Positions 57,524 to 64,000 of a stretch of 64,000 bases of DNA are shown piece after piece. Source of the DNA: Neoarius graeffei (lineage: Eukaryota > Chordata > Actinopteri > Siluriformes > Ariidae); contig NC_083587.1 of assembly GCF_027579695.1 (NCBI RefSeq), positions 53,082,021 through 53,146,020 on the forward strand, given 5' to 3'. The notes beneath the pieces are model-generated. The model saw nothing but the letters and a program-made list of their open reading frames with translations. It was not told the DNA's origin and made no database searches. A program made the position numbers and the translations under genes. Each line of letters opens with the position of its first letter. Position 1 is the first letter of the stretch.

Positions 57524-57838
57524 CCATCATTACTTTAAGACATGAAATGTCTTTGAAAAATAAAGAAAACATACTGAATTAGAAGGTGTGTCTAAACTTT
57601 TGTGTGGTACTGTAGGTTTTTTAAATAATATTTGCTTTATCCTAATTATATTACTGAAATAATTTTTTTTTAAATCATTGAGTTATAGTGTACTCACCAG
57701 ATTTGGGATATGTAATTAAAATAATATCATCATCCTGAACTTGGAACGACTCAAAATAGTTCAGACTGTCCACAGTGTAAAAGTCTTTTGGAAGATAAAT
57801 CAATGATAAACCCTGTACAGGTCACTTTGGGCCATCAT

Positions 57839-58310
57839 GATATCGAGGTTTTGTTCAAGAGTATTAAGTGCCAGAGATGTGCCTATGTATTGTTTCTTCT
57901 TCCCGTCTTGTTCACAGGTGGCAATTCAACCAATGGTTGTGTAAAAGCCCCATGCTTTTGAAACAGTGATGCTTCTACAGCCAAAGTGGGTTGTTGCTTT
58001 GAAGCATATTGATACTTTGCACCACTACGACATCTGGTGGTTCATAAAAATTCCAATACTATATGTGTCATCCTGAAGTTTTGAACATTACCATATCAGT
58101 TGAAGATTTATTTGTATATGTAATGCATTACATTTCCGTTTTACTCACATTGAACGTGTGTCTCATCGTCACCTTGTAAATAAAACTTTCATATCTTGAG
58201 CATGCCGTGTTACATTCCATATCCATCACAGGGCACCATGTACACACATTCACACCCACATTCTTGGGTGCTTTAGCATAGCCAATCCACCAATCTACCT
58301 ATTTTTGAAC
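57839..58310. other. Upstream of sulfotransferase gene 1; nothing recognised
   Basis: This is where the promoter of the minus-strand gene should lie. No clear TATA box or known repeat was identified. Confidence 0.35.
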
Positions 58311-58500
58311 AGCAGAGGTGGACAGTAACGAAGTACATTTACTTGAGTACTGTACTTAAATACACTTTTTGAGTATCTGTACTTTACTTGAGTATTATTT
58401 TTGAAACTTATGACTTTAACTTCACTACGTTTGAAAGAAAAATATCATACTTTTTGTTTACTTCTGATTTTATCAGAAGTAAACAAAAAAGGAAACCTTT
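58311..58500. repeat. Fish dispersed repeat end with a perfect hairpin
   Basis: AGAGGTGGACAGTAACGAAGTACATTTACTTGAGTACTG is a style of terminal sequence widespread in teleost DNA elements. At about 58450-58491, TTTTTGTTTACTTCTGAT and its exact complement form an 18-bp hairpin around a 3-nt loop. Confidence 0.6.
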
Positions 58501-60145
58501 CAACAAAATATCCAAAAGTTTAGTCAAGTCAGTCAGTTTTGTTTCACTGCTCACAATTCCGACAATCTCCCAAACAATTGCGAATTCGTCACAATAACAG
58601 CTCCGGTTCCAGTTATCCCCATGCTTTTCCACTTCTGTTGGTTTTGTCAGTGGCTGATGATTCTGTTTAACAAGGACAATATGTGATCCGGAACAAAGTT
58701 TCGAAGATGCTAGAGAAGGGGATCTGCCTTAGCACAGTGAAATTAGTGGCTAGTAACACTTACGGTTTTTCCAGGTTCAGACAAGCGATGAGAAATAGGT
58801 AAACCTTCTTTCCTTCTCATTTCAACAAGTGTTTTGTCAGTTCCTTTCTCCTGTTGATGACCACAGAAGAGTTCTTTTGTTTTAACATAAGGTACGACTA
58901 TGGACATTTTTGCTAGAAAGAAAACATGTCAGCACATAGCAACAGAAAGTCGTGAGGAGTAGCAGACAGACACATTACAGCGTGCGCCATCTTCCTTTAA
59001 ATGGAATCACATAATTTCCAAGAAAAAAAAGGGGCAGCCCTGTTACATCTCCATGCTGAGTCAAACCTATGGCATGGCATTGTCGCAATGTGATTGGCAA
59101 ATTAAAACATGGGTTGGACATGACATTAGAATGCGTGTGACAATATAAATGGTAGAGGAAAAAAGAAAAAGATGTATTGCATTGCTACAGTGTGTGTGGA
59201 GTGGTGGAGAGTGCATCCTACCAGAAAACCAAAAGAGATTGTTTATTCATTGCATGCAGTGTGTGCAGGCTATTTTCCAAAAACCTTATTTATATAGTGT
59301 GTGTGGGGGGGGGGAGGGGGGGGGGGGCCTGCCATGCCGTAGCCACAGTAACCGATTCCCTGTTTCACTTTATGAACTATCTTCTCCCTTTCACTGTACA
59401 GCATTGAACACACCGATCCCTGTACTCGATGCCATGTTCTATCTCTGCCCATTCTTCTGACTCCCTTTAATGGTATTGGATACAGAGACGATACCGGATG
59501 CCAAATACAGTGAAGTCACAACTGTGCTTAAAACCTGCGGCGAAATCGAAATTCTTTCTTTCTGGCGGTGGGTTTCCACGCATGAAAGAGACATCGTTGC
59601 ATCTGTGCTACAGGCGAACAAAGGACAAAGAACGAGCTATTGATACCAGACCTTTAGCCAAAATTCAATGTATTTGATCTTCGCATAGTTACAATAATAA
59701 CTGAACCGGTTAGTTACTACAGCCCACGCAGTATTTTAAAGAGAAAACGTGACCGGATCCCTTTTCCCTTTCACAACGTCGATGAACTACAAACAAGATT
59801 CCTTCCAGATCATCAGACGACCGACGGGACACTGAAGATCTTCAGCTGACGAGCTGTGAAAGTAAAAGGAACAGAACTGTTTTCTCCCTGGACCTGCACT
59901 CCGCGCTGTCTTCGGATAACAGATGGCGCACTTTCAGTCGCCAAGCAAGAGCAATCTCAAGTAAGGCTGGCATCTGGGCAATTGTTAGTCTTAGTTGTGG
60001 CTAGTTAATGTGAAGAGTGTTGTTTATTTGAATTAATTCATGGTTTAAATGTATGTATTTTGATTCACATGAAAGTCGGTCTTAGGCCGCATGTCGTTTG
60101 ATTTGCTTTGTTTACTATCTGTATTTAGTTAGATCATGCATGCGT

Positions 60146-60176
<31 letters not shown>

Positions 60177-60912
60177 AACTCCCTCTGTCGCACTACACCC
60201 CTCAACATTGGGATTTCAGAAGTTTGGGTTTAAGACCTAGCACAAAGGCTCACGCATTACATTCACATACCATACCCATCTCACAGCCTTGTTCCTCACT
60301 CCCCTCCTCCTTGTCATGCGCCTGTGCACGCCCTCTCTCCCTAGCTCCTCCTCATCCCGTTAGTGCACAGCTGCGTACATGCACGCACGCACCTACACTC
60401 ACACACACTCTCACATAGACACACATAAACACGTGATTTCCCTTTCACATTTTAACATCCACTCGCCCCTACACTGTAAACTTGCATATAGCCTATTACT
60501 TCTGATTACCATTAGTGCCTTAGTTATCATCATATTCACTGCTGATTTCTTACTCTGTTTACTACTGGTTATCATTCTACTTATTACTGACTATTGCTCT
60601 ATACACTACTGATTATTACCCGTATATGTTGTATCACCATTTATATTGAATTATTCCTTGGCTGCTATTGTTGCTATATAAGATCAGTATTAGTTTGCTA
60701 ATTCGTGTCAGCTATTTCAATAAATGGTATCTTTGGAATAAACTGTGTCCTGTCTATTGCTACAACATTCACTGAGTGCCAACCTCTGCCAAACAAGTAT
60801 TCTAATTGCCTTTTCCCATTTGGTTGTTATATGAATGTTATAGATCTAGAATAAACGTATTACATTAGAGCTACAATACTCACTAAAACTATAGCAACAT
60901 CACCACTAAGTT
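58501..60912. other. No confirmed gene; possible transcription unit
   Basis: Poly-G tract at 59305-59328 and a (CT)n array at 60139-60172. ATG at 59923 opens 12 codons (MAHFQSPSKSNL) ending at a donor, CAA|GTAAGG (59960/59961). CTATATAAG near 60676 and two AATAAA signals near 60719 and 60737 follow. This could be an LTR-like or host non-coding region. No protein domain was recognised. Confidence 0.35.
60139..60172. repeat. (CT)n microsatellite
   Basis: About sixteen CT units. Confidence 0.95.
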
Positions 60913-61274
60913 CATTCTCATCTCATTATCTCTAGTCACTTTATCCTGTTCTACAGGGTCGCAGGCAAGCTGGAGCCTATCCCAGCTGACTATGGGCGAA
61001 AGGTGGGGTACACCCTGGACAAGTCACCAGGTTATCGCAGGGTTGACAGAGACAAACAACCATTCAGACCTACGGTCAATTTAGAGCCACCAATTAGCCT
61101 AACCTGCATGTCTTTGGACTGTGGGAGAAACCAGAGCACCCGGAGGAAACCCACACAGACACGGGGAGAACATGCAAACTCCGAACAGAAGGGCCCTCAC
61201 CAGCCACAGGGCTCGAACCCGGACCTTCTTGCTGTGAGGCAACAGCGCTAACCACTACACCACTGTGCCACCCC
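60913..61274 (-). repeat. tRNA-derived SINE, copy 10 (reverse)
   Basis: Full-length reverse copy. The target duplication CACCACTAAGTT lies at 60901-60912 and 61275-61286. Confidence 0.9.
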
Positions 61275-61462
61275 CACCACTAAGTTATTCCATTGATTTT
61301 AATAGTTTAGCTACAAACTATTAGACACTTGAGTTAATGATTAATGAATTTATGAGACCGATCCCTTTTTACATGAGACTGATTTGATAAGCCTATTGCA
61401 CCTACACTAGCAAAGTTCATACAGATAAAATTAACAGTATAAAGTCAACAGTTTAAAATATA

Positions 61463-61962
61463 CAGCTCTGAAAAAATTAAGAGACCACTTAAATGTTTTT
61501 CTTAAATCAGCATCTCTATGTATGGCAGTCATTTCATTCAAGTGTTTGTGCTGGAATTCTAACACAAGAACACCTCATTTTACTTAATGAGGTACTGATT
61601 AGATGATCACCTGAATGAAATCTTATTTAATGAAGAAAAGTATAAAAGCCACTGTTGTGGTCATCACTATCCTCTTGCAATAGGACCAGTTGGGATGGCA
61701 AAAACAGTTCTAGTAATACCTTAAATTTAATTGGAATATAAAAATATCTATTCATCATGCCAAAAGAGTTAAAAAGAAATGTTTTGAGTATGAAAAAGAA
61801 GGGTTCAATTCTGGATTTACTGGCAGAAGGATACAGTGAGCATCCAGTTGCTTCCATCTTAAGAAGAAGGTCAAGCAGCAGACACTGGGGACGCCAAAGT
61901 TACAGACTGGCATAGTCTTAATTTTATTTTCTTACTGAATCTTAATTTTTTTCCAAAGCTCT
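61463..61962 (+). mobile_element. Deleted Tc1-like element with transposase N-terminus
   Basis: The left end CAGCTCTGAAAAAATTAAGAG follows TA. The right end in complement (TAGAGCTTTGGAAAAAAATTAAG) is similar. ATG near 61758 opens MPKELKRNVLSMKKKGSILD and LLAEGYSE, the start of a Tc1-like transposase DNA-binding domain, then it breaks off. Internally deleted, about 500 bp. Confidence 0.75.
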
Positions 61963-62790
61963 ATAATTAATGTGTGTAATAATTGAATAGTATGGTACAT
62001 TACAGGAATTAATTCCAGTAATTAAAATAATCTAAAAGTTATATAAATTTAGTAGTTATGTAAAACTTGTAGTAAAAACAAGGTAAATAACAAAAGCTAT
62101 TTAAGTTTGTAATTTAAGTTTTTGTTTGCTATTTATTTAACGTTTAATGCTAATGTATTTCAGATGATTGATACATAAAAAGAAAAGGTTTCTTCATCTC
62201 TTTTTTTTATACATGGAATATAGAAAAGGCTAACACCAGATAATCTTTGGAATATAAGTTTAAACAAAGTAGCAATGCAATTTTACAGTTGGTTCAAAAG
62301 GAAACAGGCATCCAATGGAGTGATGCAAACTGGTGTCAAATCTTGTTTTCTAGCATGTTTGATTAGGTTTATCACATACAGTTCTTAGATGTACAGTAAA
62401 TATCAGGAAATGAAAGCCAGAATTCTGATCTATCATTTCATATTCATCTTTTGATGTCAAACCCAATGTCTTCGGTGTATAGCAAAAACAAATGAACTGG
62501 ACTTGATGTTCCAATACTTTCGGAGGTGACTGTAAGTGACCTGAAAATTTATAAATAAATAAAATAGTCAATTTATCTATTAGCTTGAAAAGCACTGCTT
62601 TGCTTGATGTGTTTCTGCACATTGTAATTTAGCAATAAATCGGCCCTGGGTATGTTCAGCTACTTTTTACACATTTTAGACAAGTTAAAACAAGAAATCA
62701 TACATTTCTAATAAAAATAGCAACCTTTAAAAAGTACATTCATAAAGACTTTTAAAGGGGAATAGTGCAGTCTAATGCAATTAAAAAGAA
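61963..62790. other. No recognisable gene
   Basis: A 90-codon minus-strand open frame (62350-62622) has no recognisable domain. The rest is AT-rich spacer between the two sulfotransferase genes. Confidence 0.4.
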
Positions 62791-62794
62791 GAAT

Positions 62795-62800
62795 TTTATT
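62795..62800 (-). terminator. Polyadenylation signal of sulfotransferase gene 2
   Basis: AATAAA on the minus strand, 31 nt beyond the stop codon at 62831. Confidence 0.6.
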
Positions 62801-62830
62801 TTACACGTCATCGTTTTAAGAAGTAGGATT

Positions 62831-64000
62831 TCATTTGTGTTCCTTATCCCAGGGGAGTGTGATGTCAGTTCCCTTCAGTTCTTCAGAAATAGCCATATTG
62901 AACTTTGATTCCAACTCTGGGCTGAAATAGTTCTTCCAGTCTCCAGCAATTCCTTAGAAACAGCAGAAATCAAAAATTAGACATTCCAGTACCTAGAAAC
63001 TACCCCCTTTTTGTGACTAGAATGAATAGAGCATTCATGAGAAAATACAGTGGCAGTAAAATCCTTATTGCTACCTTTTCTGAGAAAAGGAGACTTCTTG
63101 GTGTCCATTATAGTCTGTGGCACCAGCGAATAGTTGGACATTTTGTTGTGCTTCATGCTTTTGAACTCGCAGTGTTCACTCACACACTTCAGAGCGTCTT
63201 CACTCAGGTGCTTACCAAGAAAGAGTGAGATGCGCTCAAGAACTCCATGCAGATCCTGCCAGTTAAGGTTAAAACATGACAGAGTCAAAGTCAGAGTAAC
63301 AGATTTCCATACAGCTGTATCACATTAGTAAATGAGTAATAAAACATGTAGATATAATAAAGTAATAATGAGGTGAAGATGATTATTTATCTTATTCTTA
63401 TTCCTCTATCACAACAGCTATGAAGTAGGAGGGTGAAGACGAAGCTATTTTTGAGCTTGTTGTAGACAGCCCTTTTTTCCAGCACAACACAAAAATTCAC
63501 CAAGCGAGTAAGCAGTACAGATTCAGTAACATTTGACCTTCTCAAATAAACGTGCCAACATCTAGAGAGAACTCTGAGGTGTTTCTAGGCATGCCTCACA
63601 AAACAAGGTGTGAAGAGTTTACACATGGAGTTCCAGTGATAGTTGTATAACATACATTTATTATTAAGCTGCAATATCAAAGTTAGTCTGCTCTTCTCTC
63701 CAGTCAAATCGATCACACGGATCAAACATGTAAAATCAGTTCATTTCCTCAAATTCCATAGGATCACCTGGATGGAAACATATTACCTCAATCATCTCCT
63801 CATACATGATGTAGAGAATTCTGTCTCCTAATTCTGTGTTTCTCCAACTCTTCACATGATCAGTCCACTTTCCAAACACCACTGAGCAAACAATATCATG
63901 TCATACCATTGTTCTACAGATAAGACCAGCACCATGATAATGTTCTGCTCCGTATATATCAGTTTGTTTCTCTCACCATTCCCTGCTAGGAATTCCTCTG
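62831..64000 (-). CDS. Cytosolic sulfotransferase (SULT) paralogue, 3' exons, runs off the window
   Basis: Same reaction and exon plan as the gene at 46753-57838. Visible exons are 63977-64000 (partial, EEFLAGN), 63787-63881 (95 bp, VFGKWTDHVKSWRN...MIE), 63075-63255 (181 bp, DLHGVLERISLFLGKHLSED...SPFLRKG) and 62831-62952 (IAGDWKNYFSPELESKFNMA to PWDKEHK). Each has a GT donor and AG acceptor in matching phase, with no stop or shift. The KMSNYSLVP and RKGIAGDWKN blocks are typical of SULTs. The last exon is 6 bp longer than in gene 1 (TDITLPWD versus TGIPWD). Head-to-tail arrangement with gene 1 indicates tandem duplication. PAPS-binding and catalytic exons lie outside the window, so activity cannot be judged. 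Confidence 0.93.

Larger units (their letters stand above)
51900..57612 (+). mobile_element. Tc1-like relic (Tc1-10) holding a SINE and Gypsy C
   Basis: The right end, in complement CAGTACCACACAAAAGTTTAG, closes at 57612 before TA. To the left (52119-52169) lies a transposase start: MSRTVQVSKEK, then a stop. That line continues past the insertions at 57536. The left end is not preserved. Confidence 0.7.
46753..57838 (-). pseudogene. Cytosolic sulfotransferase (SULT), six exons, first exon disabled
   Basis: A SULT transfers sulfate from PAPS to hydroxyl or amine groups of small molecules in the cytosol. Exons: 57698-57838, 49135-49343, 47479-47605, 47290-47384, 46989-47169, 46753-46868. All junctions are GT/AG with matching phases, and the 127, 95 and 181-bp exons are standard SULT sizes. 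Motifs are TYPKSGTTW (PAPS 5'-phosphosulfate loop), SSHMPYH (catalytic His), RNPKDVVVSFF (3'-phosphate site) and RKGIAGDWKNHF. Total is about 289 residues, normal for the family. Exon 1 starts MMAQSDLYRVYH but then has TGA (57800-57802) and a 1-nt shift near 57793 before LPKDFYTVDS. An alternative 115-bp exon 1 (acceptor at 57812) would need another upstream start. It resembles fish SULT2/SULT3-type enzymes; subfamily not assigned. Confidence 0.8.

Noticed and set aside
57698-57812. 115-bp exon 1 of the sulfotransferase gene starting at an AG acceptor, with the start codon in an unseen exon
   Set aside because: The sequence upstream of the AG encodes a fitting N-terminus (MMAQSDLYRVYH), so a disrupted first exon explains it better; retained as an alternative.
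62350-62622. 90-codon minus-strand frame as first exon or gene between the sulfotransferases
   Set aside because: No SULT-like N-terminus, no recognised domain.

Overview
This window is a teleost fish nuclear sequence. The evidence is a tRNA-derived SINE present in about a dozen copies, at least ten Tc1-like DD34E transposons flanked by TA, fish chromodomain Gypsy (Tf1/Sushi-type) retrotransposons, hAT elements with 8-bp target duplications, and intron-split cytosolic sulfotransferase genes with vertebrate exon sizes. The species cannot be fixed from the sequence alone. No bacterial-type operon, CRISPR array, rRNA or tRNA gene was seen. Host coding sequence is confined to the last 17 kb; most of the rest is transposable elements, many nested inside one another.

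Layout. 1-4.5 kb: a degenerate tandem repeat split by a 719-bp fold-back element, an intact Tc1 transposase gene (1923-2942), and a 672-bp tandem duplication of a Tc1 end plus SINE. 4.5-14 kb: mostly unassigned AT-rich DNA with microsatellites, SINEs, a 240-bp MITE and a mariner relic. 14.1-16.2 kb: a Tc1 inserted in a SINE. 16.3-17.3 kb: tandem repeats. 17.4-33.2 kb: a five-level nest. An old Gypsy (A), whose pol core is inverted between same-orientation LTR pieces, is split by a 12.3-kb hAT (20737-33017, TSD GTCTAAAG). The hAT holds a doubly truncated LINE, a solo LTR, a Tc1 (24007-30937) and a TIR element with ten copies of a 14-bp motif. The Tc1 in turn holds a young, nearly complete Gypsy B (24248-29564). 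33.4-45.2 kb: a solo LTR, four more Tc1 elements and a second hAT (37349-40613), itself inserted in a Tc1.

46.7-57.8 kb, minus strand: a six-exon sulfotransferase gene whose first exon carries a stop codon and a frameshift. Its introns host a Tc1-type MITE, SINEs, a Tc1 relic and the decayed Gypsy C. 62.8-64.0 kb, minus strand: the 3' exons of a tandem paralogue that runs off the window and looks intact.

The most informative signals are in Gypsy B and the TIR element at 31.3 kb. Gypsy B shows a textbook -1 frameshift signal between gag and pol. It also has an 11-nt complementarity between its predicted RNA 5' end and the site just after the LTR, which predicts Tf1-like self-priming instead of tRNA priming. 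The TIR element at 31318-32808 has 30-bp perfect termini and ten internal 14-bp repeats; I do not recognise its family. All calls rest on reading the sequence; no database search was possible.
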